Source of the DNA: Sphaerothrix epifaneia
Lineage (GTDB): Bacteria; Cyanobacteriota; Cyanobacteriia; Phormidesmidales; Phormidesmidaceae
Assembly: GCF_042788235.1 (NCBI RefSeq)
Contig: NZ_JBHZOL010000055.1
Location: 23,391-87,390 of the forward strand
Length of the DNA: 64,000 nucleotides
Direction of reading: 5' to 3'
Part shown: positions 15,174 to 24,842 of the stretch, in pieces
How the letters are laid out: the number at the start of each line of letters is the position of its first letter
How positions within the stretch are numbered: the stretch's first letter is position 1
The notes under the pieces: generated by a model
Database searches by the model: none
What the model saw: the letters and a program-made list of their open reading frames with translations, nothing else
Told to the model about the DNA's origin: nothing
Made by a program: the position numbers and the translations under genes

Positions 15174-16568
15174 TTGACTGAAGATAACTCATCTGTAGCG
15201 CCGCAAGTATTTTTACGCAGAGAACTGCGTGAACTGGTGCGATCGCAGCTACAAGTCCTTTTAGAGCAGCGAAATTTTCAAGGGGCAAAGGCGCTCTTGG
15301 TGCCCGTTAAGCCAGTCGATATCGCTGAAGCCATTGAAGGATTGCCTGAGTCAATGCAGGCGATCGCTTTTCGGCTGCTGTCCAAAAGCGAGGCGATTGA
15401 AGTCTACGAAAATCTAGAGTCTAGCGTACAGCAACACCTGATTGAAGACTTCAAGCGTCAGGACGTGCTGGATATTGTCGATAAAATGTCGCCTGACGAC
15501 CGAGCGCGTCTTTTTGACGAACTGCCTGCCAAAGTTGTGCGGCGACTGCTCAAACAGCTTAGCCCAGAAGAACGCCAAGCCACCGCCCTGCTGTTGGGCT
15601 ATGAACAGGGAACCGCAGGCCGGATCATGACGCCGGAATATCTCTCGCTCAAAGAGGGATGGACAGTGGCGCGATCGCTCGAATACATTCGCAACCGGGC
15701 CCATGTCAGCGAAACTATTTACTACCTCTACGTGACCGATGCCGCTCGCCGACTCACAGGTATCATCTCGCTACGCGATTTAGTTGTGGGTCATCCAGAA
15801 CAGACAATTGGCGAACTGATGATTCGCGAGGTGGTTTCGGTGCAAACTGACATGGATCAAGAAGAAGTCGCCCGTTTAATTCAGCGCTATGACTTTCTGG
15901 CGGTACCTGTGGTTGATACCGAGCAACGGTTAGTTGGCATCATTACCGTCGATGATGTGATCGATATTTTGGAAGAAGAGGCGACTGAAGATATTTACGC
16001 TTTGGGCGGTTTGCAGTCTGGTGGCGACAACTACTTTCAAACCAATTTGCTGACAGTGGCTCGCCGCCGGGTTGTTTGGCTTTCGGTGTTGTTAATTACC
16101 AATACCGTCACCACAGCCGTCATTCGCAGTCAAGAGGCTGTTTTAGAACAGGTGGTCGTGTTGGCGGCTTTTATTCCGCTGCTGATTGGTACAGGGGGAA
16201 ACGTCGGTGCCCAATCTTCTACAGTGGTGATTCGAGGGCTAAATACCGACGAGATCAAAACCAGTGGTGCCCTACGGGTGATTCGGCGCGAGGCGATCGC
16301 AGGTGCCTTTCTAGGGCTAATGCTGGGGATTGTCGTCATGGTTTGGGCCTTTATTTTGCAAGGCAACATCCAGGTAGCGGTGATTGTGGGGTGCAGCCTG
16401 CTGGCAATTTCGATTTTGGCTTCAGCGACCGGATCGGCACTGCCGTTTTTGTTTCAGGCTTTGGGGCTAGATCCGGCTTTGATGTCGGCTCCTTTTATCA
16501 CAACCGTTGTCGATGTTTTGGGCGTTTTGCTTTACCTGAGCTTGGCTCGTCAAATTTTGGATCTTTAA
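15174..16568 (+). CDS. mgtE: Magnesium transporter MgtE
   Basis: A 464-residue Mg2+ channel/transporter of the plasma membrane. Domain order is typical: an N-terminal superhelical domain (residues ~15-140, with MSPDDRARLFDELP), a CBS pair (~150-270, closing with LVGIITVDDVIDILEEEATED), then about five membrane spans (~295-464). These include IPLLIGTGGNVGAQSSTVVI and SAPFITTVVDVLGVLLYLSL, which hold the conserved pore Asp region. The acidic N and CBS domains sense cytosolic Mg2+ in this family. The start is a TTG at 15174 (MTEDNSSVAPQV). Monocistronic. Confidence 0.93.
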   Translation: MTEDNSSVAPQVFLRRELRELVRSQLQVLLEQRNFQGAKALLVPVKPVDIAEAIEGLPESMQAIAFRLLSKSEAIEVYENLESSVQQHLIEDFKRQDVLDIVDKMSPDDRARLFDELPAKVVRRLLKQLSPEERQATALLLGYEQGTAGRIMTPEYLSLKEGWTVARSLEYIRNRAHVSETIYYLYVTDAARRLTGIISLRDLVVGHPEQTIGELMIREVVSVQTDMDQEEVARLIQRYDFLAVPVVDTEQRLVGIITVDDVIDILEEEATEDIYALGGLQSGGDNYFQTNLLTVARRRVVWLSVLLITNTVTTAVIRSQEAVLEQVVVLAAFIPLLIGTGGNVGAQSSTVVIRGLNTDEIKTSGALRVIRREAIAGAFLGLMLGIVVMVWAFILQGNIQVAVIVGCSLLAISILASATGSALPFLFQALGLDPALMSAPFITTVVDVLGVLLYLSLARQILDL

Positions 16569-16947
16569 CGACGGTGGTAGTTACTCATTGCCAGCGATCG
16601 CTCAAGCCAGACTCTCCCCTCGGCAATGCCGCTCAAATGCTAAACTAGCAACTACGGCATACAAACGATATAAGCGCAATACTAAAACTTTCTAGTTCGG
16701 CAGAGTTCAAAGCTAGGTTGCTCTGGTGAATAGGCAGGATTATTTTAAATCTCGATACAAATGTTTACAATATTGCTAGGAGCCTTTTATAGTTTCGATA
16801 CCTGCAATTTTTGATGGCGTCGAGATTTTAAAAGTCCAAGACAGCCGCCCCACTCCAGCTAAAGTCGCTGAGGCGCTCTCTGGTCAGTTCCAGTAGTTAG
16901 GACGGTTAAACACTTTTCTTTTTCTTGTTCGGTTACGACAAAGCGGG
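16569..16947. other. Intergenic region downstream of mgtE
   Basis: 379 bp between mgtE and the DUF502 gene. It holds a short coding-like relic (see 16789-16896) and the promoter region for the DUF502-nusB-ftsY run. The rest shows no supported feature. Confidence 0.4.
16789..16896 (+). pseudogene. Possible relic of a small antitoxin-like gene
   Basis: An open frame of 35 codons reads I-V-S-I-P-A-I-F-D-G-V-E-I-L-K before a TAG. The phrase I-P-A-I-F-D-G recalls short cyanobacterial antitoxin-like proteins that begin in this way. AGGAG lies at the right distance, but the codon at the start position is ATA, not ATG/GTG/TTG, and the frame is closed just upstream. It is either a decayed gene or chance. 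Confidence 0.15.
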
Positions 16948-17712
16948 TTGCCTGTGCTTGAGAATTTAAAGCAAGACCTCAAAAATGACTTGATTGCAGG
17001 GTTGTTAGTGATTATTCCGCTAGCGACCACTATTTGGTTGACGATTACCATTGCCAACTGGGTCATTCGGTTTTTAACACGCTTTCCCAAGCAGCTCAAT
17101 CCCTTTACCGGATTGAACCCTTTTCTGGTAGATATGATCAATCTGCTGGTGGGATTAGCCGTACCGCTACTGGCTATTTTGTTAATTGGCCTGATGGCTC
17201 GTAATATTGCGGGTCGCTGGCTGCTTGATTTTGGCGAAAGGATTTTGCAGTCTATTCCTTTAGCCGGGTCTGTTTACAAAACCCTACAGCAGCTTTTGCA
17301 AACCTTGCTGCAAGACTCTAAAAGCCGCTTTCGGCGCGTCGTTTTGGTTGAATATCCTCGACGCGGGCTTTGGGCGATCGCTTTTGTTACGGGTTCAATG
17401 GTGGCAACCCAAAGTCAGACCTATCCCTTGCTCAGCGTTTTTATCCCTACCACGCCTAATCCAACCAGCGGCTGGTATGCTGTGGTGCCAGAAAGAGATG
17501 TGATTAACCTTTCAATTTCAATTGAAGAAGCTTTCAAAATTCTGCTTTCCGGTGGTATCGTGGGGCCGAATTTAGCCGCAGCCGTACCGCCTGATCGTCT
17601 CCCCGACCATGTCTCTGACTCAGAAGAAGGAGCCGCGCAGGCGATCAATCCAACCGGACTGGACACCAATCGCCAGTCTTTATCTAGGCTGCAGCTTGAA
17701 GAAGATTGTTAG
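16948..17712 (+). CDS. DUF502 membrane protein
   Basis: A 254-residue protein of the DUF502 family. Two hydrophobic segments are visible: ~15-40 (DLIAGLLVIIPLATTIWLTI) and ~60-85 (MINLLVGLAVPLLAILLIGL). Conserved features follow: RWLLDFGERILQSIPLAGSVY, V-L-V-E-Y-P-R-R-G and the C-terminal V-F-I-P-T-T-P-N-P-T-S-G-W-Y. The last ~50 residues are variable and acidic. Start is TTG at 16948 or GTG at 16954. The family is linked to membrane-protein handling, but the biochemical role is unsettled. It heads a run with nusB (26 bp downstream) and ftsY, an arrangement seen in other cyanobacteria. Confidence 0.88.
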   Translation: MPVLENLKQDLKNDLIAGLLVIIPLATTIWLTITIANWVIRFLTRFPKQLNPFTGLNPFLVDMINLLVGLAVPLLAILLIGLMARNIAGRWLLDFGERILQSIPLAGSVYKTLQQLLQTLLQDSKSRFRRVVLVEYPRRGLWAIAFVTGSMVATQSQTYPLLSVFIPTTPNPTSGWYAVVPERDVINLSISIEEAFKILLSGGIVGPNLAAAVPPDRLPDHVSDSEEGAAQAINPTGLDTNRQSLSRLQLEEDC

Positions 17713-17738
17713 CCTCCCGCCGTTCATAGGACTTTGCT

Positions 17739-18401
17739 ATGCAAGCTCGTCGAATTGCACGGGAACTGGCCCTTTTGGGCATGAGCCAGTTATCCGAGCA
17801 GCCGCAGAAAACGCGGCCTCAAAAGTTAGAAGGTCTCATTCTGTCAGCCATTCGGACGCTGACAACTGATGCCCAAGAAACCCTAGAAGCTGCCGCCGCA
17901 GAGCTAAAACGCGGTAGCGATCGCCTGATGAAAAGCGAAACCCGAGCCACCGACGTTACGGCTGCTCGGGACATGGTGGCAGAGTCGATTGAAGTTACGC
18001 AGTCGGCCATCAATCGCTTAGGCTCCGCTTTAGAAATTCCTGAGTTTATCCAACTGGCAAATCGCAAAGAAGTCCAGAGCTATGCTTTGCAGTTGTTGTC
18101 CCAGCTTATGGACAATGTTGACGCAATCGATGCGCGACTCAATCAGGCAATGGTGGCTTGGCAAGTGAAACGCTTAGCCCGCATTGATCGCGATATTTTG
18201 CGTACGGCACTGGCTGAGATTTTGTTTTTAGGTATTCCTGACCGAGTTGCCATCAACGAAGCGATTGAAATTGCCAAGCGCTATAGCGGTGACGATGGCC
18301 ACCGCTTTGTCAATGGTGTGCTGCGGCGCGTTACCGACCAAATAGCTCAAGAGAAGCACGCCCTCGATTCAGCCGAGTCTTCTTCCGCTTCACTGTCGTG
18401 A
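17739..18401 (+). CDS. nusB: Transcription antitermination factor NusB
   Basis: A 220-residue NusB, the RNA-binding factor that acts with NusE (S10) in antitermination of rRNA operons. It starts MQARRIARELALLGMSQL, typical for the family. The C-terminal core is intact: VKRLARIDRDILRTALAEIL, IPDRVAINEAIEIAKRYSGD and FVNGVLRRV. It is longer than the ~140-residue E. coli protein because of a helical insert at ~45-110, which is usual in cyanobacteria. It sits between DUF502 and ftsY, all in the same direction with short gaps. Confidence 0.94.
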   Translation: MQARRIARELALLGMSQLSEQPQKTRPQKLEGLILSAIRTLTTDAQETLEAAAAELKRGSDRLMKSETRATDVTAARDMVAESIEVTQSAINRLGSALEIPEFIQLANRKEVQSYALQLLSQLMDNVDAIDARLNQAMVAWQVKRLARIDRDILRTALAEILFLGIPDRVAINEAIEIAKRYSGDDGHRFVNGVLRRVTDQIAQEKHALDSAESSSASLS

Positions 18402-18467
18402 TTTTGCGATAGTTTAAGCTTTGAGCAACGTTTTAGAGCAGTTTACACCGTGCTTAGGTAGGCAGTC

Positions 18468-20054
18468 ATGGCATCTTTCAACTGGTTCCGTCGCGGCTAC
18501 GACGAAGCCGAATCGCAACAAGCTGAGGCCGACGAGACGGCCACCCAGCCCAGTCCAGCCGAGCCTGAAAAAGGTGCTGAGGCGTCTACGGCTAATTCAT
18601 CTCAGATGAGTTCTGAAGACTATCTCAAGTGGGCCAAAGCCGCCTATCAAAATATTCAGAAAAAGCAGTCTTCGGTTGCCGAATCGCCCTCGCCTGCTGC
18701 CGAAACCCCTGAGGTTGAACCGTCAAAGACAGCGGCAGAAGAAGAATCAGTGACGGCCTTACCAGAAGCCGCTGTCGAATCACCGACCCCTAGTCCCGAA
18801 ACCGCTACTGATTCAGAGCCTAAAACTGAAGTCTCGATGGCAACGTCTGAAGCCGCCGCAGAAAGCCTCGCCCAGTTTTCGGCATCGTCCGCGCCAGCGA
18901 CTCCTTTTTGGGCTAGGGCAGAGGCAGAGCGACAAGAGCGTCTAGAGCGCTTAAAAGAAACTGCGATCGCAGAGCCTGAACCCGAACCAGAGCCAGATCA
19001 CTCGCCCACCGCCGACTCAACTGCCTCAGCGACTTTACCGGATGTTGATTTTGACGAAGCCTTTGTCTGGTCAGCCGAAGTACTCGCGGCTCAAGGTCGT
19101 CGCCCCGATGATATTTCTTTAGAAGAAATCACCTGGCTAAAGCGGCTGCGTCAGGGACTCGACAAAACTCGCCGCAGCTTGGTCAATCAGCTCAAAGCTA
19201 TTGTCGGGCAAGGGCCGCTCAATGATGACGCAGTGATGGAGATTGAAGCGTTACTGCTGCAAGCAGATGTAGGGGTAGAAGCCACTGACTACATTATCGA
19301 AACCTTACAAACCAAGCTCCGTCAAGAAACGCTGCCCCCCGAACAAGCGATCGCCTACCTTAAACGTATTTTACGCGAGATGCTAGATAGCCCGCTGGCA
19401 GGCACTCACAACCTTACGTTTGTTCCTGACAAAGAGTCGCTCACTATTTGGCTGCTAACAGGCGTCAACGGCGCTGGTAAAACCACGACTATTGGCAAAA
19501 TTGCCCACATCGCCAAAAAGTCAGGCTACGAATGTTTGATTGCTGCGGCTGACACCTTTCGGGCGGCGGCGGTAGAGCAGGTGAAAATTTGGGGACAGCG
19601 CAGCAACGTTGAAGTGATTGCCAACCCTGGCAAAAATACTGATCCAGCCGCCGTTGTCTTTGATGCCATCACAGCAGCTAAGTCGCGTGGGGTTGAGCTA
19701 CTGCTAGTAGACACAGCAGGCCGCCTGCAGAACAAAAAAAACTTGATGGACGAACTGGCAAAAGTCCGTCGCATTATCAGCAAAAAAGCCCCAGACGCCA
19801 GGGTAGAGTCTTTGCTGGTGCTAGATGCTACCCTGGGGCAAAACGGTCTTCGTCAGGCAGAAGTCTTTGCTGAAGCCGCTCAGCTTAGCGGAGTTGTTTT
19901 AACCAAGCTAGACGGTACAGCTAAAGGGGGAGTAGCTTTAGCCGTTGTTAAACAGCTAGGACTGCCAATTCGCTTTATTGGGGCTGGCGAAGGCATTGAA
20001 GATTTGCGCCCATTCTCTAGCTATGAGTTTATAGAAGCTTTGCTGAGTGGTTAG
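18468..20054 (+). CDS. ftsY: Signal recognition particle receptor FtsY
   Basis: A 528-residue SRP receptor GTPase that docks SRP-ribosome complexes at the membrane. Residues ~1-185 are an acidic, Glu/Pro/Ala-rich A domain. The NG domain follows: N-domain helix LKRLRQGLDKTRRSLVNQL, G1 GVNGAGKTT (332-340), DTFRAAAVEQV, G3 DTAGR, G4 TKLDGTAKGG, and the closing GAGEGIEDLRPF. All GTPase motifs are intact. The A domain contains repeated P-E-P-E-P units. Its stop codon overlaps that of the convergent YciI gene in the shared sequence TTAG. Confidence 0.96.
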   Translation: MASFNWFRRGYDEAESQQAEADETATQPSPAEPEKGAEASTANSSQMSSEDYLKWAKAAYQNIQKKQSSVAESPSPAAETPEVEPSKTAAEEESVTALPEAAVESPTPSPETATDSEPKTEVSMATSEAAAESLAQFSASSAPATPFWARAEAERQERLERLKETAIAEPEPEPEPDHSPTADSTASATLPDVDFDEAFVWSAEVLAAQGRRPDDISLEEITWLKRLRQGLDKTRRSLVNQLKAIVGQGPLNDDAVMEIEALLLQADVGVEATDYIIETLQTKLRQETLPPEQAIAYLKRILREMLDSPLAGTHNLTFVPDKESLTIWLLTGVNGAGKTTTIGKIAHIAKKSGYECLIAAADTFRAAAVEQVKIWGQRSNVEVIANPGKNTDPAAVVFDAITAAKSRGVELLLVDTAGRLQNKKNLMDELAKVRRIISKKAPDARVESLLVLDATLGQNGLRQAEVFAEAAQLSGVVLTKLDGTAKGGVALAVVKQLGLPIRFIGAGEGIEDLRPFSSYEFIEALLSG

Positions 20055-20320
20055 AAAGCCTGTATCCATTCATAAATTTCGTAGTTTGTCCAGATGCCAT
20101 TTTGCCAGTAGGGGTCGCCTTCAACCAGGTGACGAACGGTGGCTTCGCTGTCGGCTTCATAAAGACCAAAAACGCGGGTGGTGTCTTTCGTTGGGCCTAA
20201 CGTAATTAACGTTCCCTGTTCTTTTTGAACCTGTAACCCTTGCAGATGGGCTTGGCGATACGGTGCCCGTTTTTCTAAAACGTTTTCGCAGTAGCTACCC
20301 CAGAGGACGTACTTTGGCAT
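20051..20320 (-). CDS. YciI family protein
   Basis: An 89-residue protein with the YciI-like ferredoxin fold. It starts MPKYVLWGSYCENVLEKRAP; the family hallmark R-x-x-H is seen in RAPYRQAHLQGL (His ~27), and G-D-P-Y-W-Q-N-G at ~70 replaces the usual D-P-F. The ATG at 20320 is preferred over a longer in-frame start. Family members are small, often stress-linked enzymes or binding proteins of unknown reaction. The gene is convergent with ftsY; stops share TTAG. Confidence 0.85.
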   Translation of the reverse strand: MPKYVLWGSYCENVLEKRAPYRQAHLQGLQVQKEQGTLITLGPTKDTTRVFGLYEADSEATVRHLVEGDPYWQNGIWTNYEIYEWIQAF

Positions 20321-20528
20321 AATGGCTCGTCTATTATTTCTCTCAAATTTTACTCGTTTGAGCAAAGCGGGCAAAATTCACGCTCCGGATGCCTTATATC
20401 AATTCTCGATTTTGGATTTTCGATTTTGAATTGAACAGTCTTTGCTCTACATACGTTTCGTCATTCTCATCTGTACCTTTCTTTTGAAGAATTGGTATTA
20501 TCTGTGGCTTGGTAGTGACTTGGCAGGC

Positions 20529-20641
20529 ATAGCTAAAGGCAGGCAGACGGGTGAGGGCAGAGAGCAGAGCAGCAGAAAGGCTTTTTTCTCAGCGGCTTTC
20601 GGCAAATGAAGTATCTCAATGCTGGTGGCTACCGCTATAGC
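20529..20641 (+). repeat. Dispersed intergenic repeat, copy 2
   Basis: A full-length copy of the window's dispersed element. It begins ATAGCTAAAGGCAG and ends GTGGCTACCGCTATAG, with the core 'agcagaaaggctttt...ctttcggcaaatgaagt' between. It lies between the YciI gene and the AllA-like gene. The ends form an imperfect inverted repeat. Confidence 0.65.
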
Positions 20642-20644
20642 TTT

Positions 20645-21136
20645 CTAAACAATTGAAAATCGCAGTCCATACTGAGCTTGTAAGTCGCAAGTATCGTGGT
20701 CGGTAAGGTTGGTATCGCTTAGCTCCAAGTTGTAGAAGTCTATAGTGGCTTCATCAAAATAAGGCCCTGCGTGCCAGGTGCCGATCGCCAGTTTGACAAA
20801 GCAGTTACCCGGAATTTTGAATGCCTGAATTTCTGAAGGGGATGGGCAGTTAGTTGCACCAGGTGGAGCCACTGCCAGTAACCAGGGTTTGTCGGCTAGC
20901 GCTCCTAAACACTGGGTACATTGCTGATGACGGGTGATGTGAGCAAATTGCCGACCGCGTTGCGGTAACTGCATGAGGTAAAAACGAGGAATGCCGTCTT
21001 TAAAGTGAAGCTGAGCATCATCGGCATCAAAGCGCTTACCATCGGCGGTAGGAAAAATTACTTGCCCGTAGGGTCTAAAGTTATCAGCCGTAATTGGCTG
21101 AGCCGTCAGCGATCGCAGCGTTATATCTAATGGCAT
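20645..21136 (-). CDS. Ureidoglycolate lyase (AllA) family protein
   Basis: A 163-residue cupin-fold protein. It starts with the family phrase A-Q-P-I-T-A-D-N-F-R-P-Y-G-Q-V-I, followed by I-T-R-H-Q-Q-C-T-Q and the closing G-T-W-H-A-G-P-Y-F, with an N-L-E-L-S-D-T-N end. AllA releases glyoxylate and urea from ureidoglycolate in purine-derived allantoin breakdown. No other allantoin or urea gene lies nearby, so the annotated reaction is uncertain for this homologue. Monocistronic. Dispersed-repeat copy 2 begins directly after its stop. Confidence 0.85.
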   Translation of the reverse strand: MPLDITLRSLTAQPITADNFRPYGQVIFPTADGKRFDADDAQLHFKDGIPRFYLMQLPQRGRQFAHITRHQQCTQCLGALADKPWLLAVAPPGATNCPSPSEIQAFKIPGNCFVKLAIGTWHAGPYFDEATIDFYNLELSDTNLTDHDTCDLQAQYGLRFSIV

Positions 21137-21239
21137 GGGCGATAAACAAGCTGGCTTTCTCTTATGCTAGCCACTCTATCAGCGGCGATCGCTAAAGCGA
21201 GAGAAAACTGTACCGAGGTATCGAAACTCAAGCTATAAC

Positions 21240-24200
21240 TTGGCTATCACTCAAAGGAACAGAGCTTTGCGTGTTTCTCTTAAAACAGTACTAGTAGCGG
21301 CCTTCACCCTTCAAATTGTTGCGATCACAGCGTTGGTGGGCTATTTCTCATACCACAATAGCCAGCAAGCTGTACGGTCACTGGCTGACCAGCTCATGCA
21401 AAAAAACTCGGCTCACGTCAGCAGCCACTTGGCAGCTTTTCTAGACCAGCCGCGCCAACTCGTCGAACTCAATCGTCTCTCAATGGAGGCGGGCGATTTG
21501 GATTTAACCAACTTTGAACAGCTAGAGGCGGCGTTTTTTCGCCAGATTCAAATCTACACCGCTGTAACTGATTTAAGTTACAGCAATGCCAGTGGCGAAG
21601 TAATTGCCGTAGGGCGCGATCAGCTTGGCGTGCTGACGCAACCGGGCAGCGTTATCGTTTGGGAGGCGGTAGGCTCAGAGCCAAAGGCTCGTCGCTTTTA
21701 TCGCATTAATGAGCAGCGTCAGCGCTTAGAAGTGTTGCATGTGACACCCAACTTTGACCCGCGTCAGCGCTTATGGTACCAGACGGCTGTAGCAGCCAAC
21801 CAACCCACTTGGAGTCCTATTTTACCGGCTCTCAATTTACCCGTAGCGACGATCGCCATTACCACCCCTATTTATCGTCAGGGAGCCTTTCAAGGCGTTT
21901 TGCACTCGGATTTGTTATTGAGCGATCTCAGTTTATTTCTTAGCAGTTTAGATGTTTCGTTGTCGGGGCAGGTATTTATCATCGATCGCGCCGGTGATTT
22001 AGTCGCGACTTCCACTCAAGAGCAAGCCTTTATTAAAAACGAGCAAGGACAAAACCTTATCCGCTTACCCGCCGCTCAAAGTCGAAATGCCATAACCCAA
22101 GCAACTGCCCAGGCTATTTCTCAACGTTTGGCTAGCCTGAAAACAACGCAGTTAGAAACCTTTAGCTTTGTTACGGCCAATCAGCGCTATTTTGTTCGGC
22201 TCGATGCTTATCAGTATCAAAAGCAGCTTGACTGGCTGATTGTTACGGTGGTTCCGGCTGCTGATTTTATGAGCGAAGTCAAAGCGGGGTTGCGTCAGTC
22301 TCTCTTGCTAAGCACCCTAGCTTTGCTCGTGTCTTTAGGACTAGCTGCCATCATAGCCCGCAAAATAGCACAGCCCGTTATTGCCCTCAAACAAACCGCC
22401 CAATCTGTAGCTGCAGGCCAGATTCAGACCTCGTCTGTCTCTACCTACATTACCGAAATAGAGTCTCTGCAGCAATCGTTTCAGCAGATGGTGATTCAGC
22501 TTCAGCAGGCATTTCAATCGCTGCGAGAAAGTGAGCAAAAGCTATCGACTTTTTTAGAAAGTGTGCCGATTGGCATTAGCGTCTATGACCCTTCTGGGGA
22601 ATTTGTGTTTATTAACCGCAAGGGCAAAGAAATTTTTAGCACTGATATTACTTCGGTTGAAGCTGAGCAGCTTTCGACCGTTTACCAGCTTTATGTGGCG
22701 GGCAGCGATCGCCTCTATCCTACCGAAAAGCTCCCAGCAGTCAGGGCGTTGCAAGGCGAAGGGGTCTACGTTGACGATATAGAAGTAGCGGTTGCAGGTC
22801 GGCGAATTCCGCTGGAAGTGCATACTACCCCAGCTTTTGATCAGTCCGGCCAGGTGATTTATGCCATCAACGCCTTTCAAGATATTAGCGAGCGGCGACA
22901 GGCTGAGCAGGCGCAGGCAGCCTTTAGAGAATCAACGGATGCGCTGTTTTTAGTTAGTACCGAAACAGGACGAACGGTCGATTGCAACCAACGGGCGGTG
23001 GAACTATTTGAAGCCCCCAGTCGGGCCAGTTTGATTAATATTGAAGGCCATACCCTGCAAAAGCAGCCATTTACGCCACTAGAGCTAGCTCAAATTCGAC
23101 AAGAACTCCATCAAAATGGGTTTTGGAGCCTGGAAATTGAATACATGACCCGCAAAGGCGAGCCATTTTGGGGGCTACTGTCGGCCAAGCCAATTCAGGT
23201 GGGCGCTCAGACGTTTAACCTGGTCAGAGTGACCGACATTAGCGATCGCAAACAAGCTGAACTCGCTTTGCAAGCCAGCAATGCCCGTCAGCAGGCGATT
23301 TTATCGGTGATGCCAGATCTTATGTACGTGGTCGATGCCAACGGCATTATTTTGGAGCAGGTGACCGTCAGACCTGACATTGATCTGCACGCCGGAACGG
23401 GACTCGATCGCACCACTATTTTTGATGTAGGTACGCCCCAAAATGTGCAACGCAAAGCCAAGGCTATTCGATTAGCGCTTTCTACTGGACAGACACAAAT
23501 TTACGAACAGCAAATTGAGCTAACCGGACAGTCACGTTACGAAGAAGTGCGCTGTGTGCCCATGTCTGCCCAGCGAGTGCTGTTAATGTTTCGAGATATT
23601 AGCGATCGCAAACAAACAGAAATAGATTTGCAGGCCGCTAAAGCCGCTGCTGAAAGCGCCAGTCAAGCCAAGAGCATTTTTATCGCTAACATTAGCCATG
23701 AACTGCGATCGCCCCTCAATGCCATTCTGGGGTTTGCTGAACTTCTCCAAGCAGAAACCACGCTATCTCCTCAACAGCGTGAAAATGCCGGATTAATCTA
23801 CCGTAGCGGCCAACACCTGCTCAATATCATCAATCAGGTACTCGATTTAGCCAAAATAGAAGCAAATCGGGCACAGCTCCACATCACTCAGGTTGAGCTT
23901 TTGAGCCTATTGCAAGATCTCAGCAACCTCTTTGCCCTCAAAGCAGAGGGACGAGGGCTAAGCTTTTGTTTTCAAGCAGAGGCCGCTTTACCGACAGGCA
24001 TTTATGCTGACGAGGTGAAGCTGCGCCAGATCTTGATTAACCTACTTGACAATGCCTGCAAATTTACTGAGCAAGGCAGCGTCAGCCTCAGGGTAGCAGT
24101 AGTCGATCTGCCTTCAGAAAAAACCGTCAAACTATCCTTTGCAGTGAGCGATACTGGCATTGGTATTTCTGCTGAAGAACAAGCGCTGCTGTTTCAGCCG

Positions 24201-24842
24201 TTTAGTCAAACTCAAGGGGGTCAAGCTCAACAACAAGGTACAGGCTTGGGGCTACACATCAGCCGCGAGTTTGTCCGCTTGATGGGAAGCGAACTCAAAG
24301 TTGAGAGTCAGCTAGGCCAGGGCAGCACTTTTCAATTTGAACTGGTGGCGTCTCGGGTTGACTGGCAATTGCCTGCTCAGCCAGCAATAGCCCCAAAGGT
24401 CACTGGGTTAGCGGCTGGTTCCCCTCGCTATCGGCTGCTCATTGTCGATGACAATTCCGTTAATCGGCGGCTGCTAGCCCATGTGTTATCAGTTCTTGAG
24501 GTTGAGCTGCAAGAAGCGGCCAATGGTCGAGAGGCGCTAGAACGATGGCAAACCTGGCAGCCACATTTGATTTGGATGGATTTGCGGATGCCAGAGATGG
24601 ATGGGTTAGAAGCCACTCGTCAAATTCGCCGTCAGGAGACGTATCGTTGCGATCGCCAACAGCCCCTAATAACTAAGATTGTTGCCATCTCCGCGACAGG
24701 CACCCAAAACCTAGAAGCTCTAGCGCTACAGGCTGGTTGCGACGATTTTGTCGAAAAACCTTTCCAGCGGCGGCAAATCTTCGCGACCTTGCAGCGACAG
24801 TTGGGTGTGCAATATCGTTACGAAACACCCTCTCAGGTTTAA
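21240..24842 (+). CDS. Hybrid sensor histidine kinase (Cache-HAMP-PAS-PAS-PAS-HK-REC)
   Basis: A 1200-residue membrane kinase. TM1 is at ~14-36 and TM2 at ~352-374, enclosing a periplasmic Cache-type sensor with W-Y-Q-T-A-V near 175. A HAMP follows, then three PAS segments, each closed by a DISDRKQ/DISERRQ-like phrase. The kinase core has H820 in NISHELRSPLNAILGFAELL, N box NLLDNACKF, and GTGLGLHISREF. A C-terminal receiver (LIVDDNSVNRRLLAHVL) has phospho-acceptor D1114 (IWMDLRMPEMDGL). All catalytic residues seem intact. Start is a TTG. No partner gene is adjacent; output probably passes by phosphorelay to a regulator elsewhere. Confidence 0.92.
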   Translation: MAITQRNRALRVSLKTVLVAAFTLQIVAITALVGYFSYHNSQQAVRSLADQLMQKNSAHVSSHLAAFLDQPRQLVELNRLSMEAGDLDLTNFEQLEAAFFRQIQIYTAVTDLSYSNASGEVIAVGRDQLGVLTQPGSVIVWEAVGSEPKARRFYRINEQRQRLEVLHVTPNFDPRQRLWYQTAVAANQPTWSPILPALNLPVATIAITTPIYRQGAFQGVLHSDLLLSDLSLFLSSLDVSLSGQVFIIDRAGDLVATSTQEQAFIKNEQGQNLIRLPAAQSRNAITQATAQAISQRLASLKTTQLETFSFVTANQRYFVRLDAYQYQKQLDWLIVTVVPAADFMSEVKAGLRQSLLLSTLALLVSLGLAAIIARKIAQPVIALKQTAQSVAAGQIQTSSVSTYITEIESLQQSFQQMVIQLQQAFQSLRESEQKLSTFLESVPIGISVYDPSGEFVFINRKGKEIFSTDITSVEAEQLSTVYQLYVAGSDRLYPTEKLPAVRALQGEGVYVDDIEVAVAGRRIPLEVHTTPAFDQSGQVIYAINAFQDISERRQAEQAQAAFRESTDALFLVSTETGRTVDCNQRAVELFEAPSRASLINIEGHTLQKQPFTPLELAQIRQELHQNGFWSLEIEYMTRKGEPFWGLLSAKPIQVGAQTFNLVRVTDISDRKQAELALQASNARQQAILSVMPDLMYVVDANGIILEQVTVRPDIDLHAGTGLDRTTIFDVGTPQNVQRKAKAIRLALSTGQTQIYEQQIELTGQSRYEEVRCVPMSAQRVLLMFRDISDRKQTEIDLQAAKAAAESASQAKSIFIANISHELRSPLNAILGFAELLQAETTLSPQQRENAGLIYRSGQHLLNIINQVLDLAKIEANRAQLHITQVELLSLLQDLSNLFALKAEGRGLSFCFQAEAALPTGIYADEVKLRQILINLLDNACKFTEQGSVSLRVAVVDLPSEKTVKLSFAVSDTGIGISAEEQALLFQPFSQTQGGQAQQQGTGLGLHISREFVRLMGSELKVESQLGQGSTFQFELVASRVDWQLPAQPAIAPKVTGLAAGSPRYRLLIVDDNSVNRRLLAHVLSVLEVELQEAANGREALERWQTWQPHLIWMDLRMPEMDGLEATRQIRRQETYRCDRQQPLITKIVAISATGTQNLEALALQAGCDDFVEKPFQRRQIFATLQRQLGVQYRYETPSQV

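Noticed and set aside
16076..16648. 190-codon plus frame inside mgtE
   Set aside because: It is a shifted frame of mgtE with shadow-like composition (Arg/Cys-rich); mgtE covers the region with full domains.
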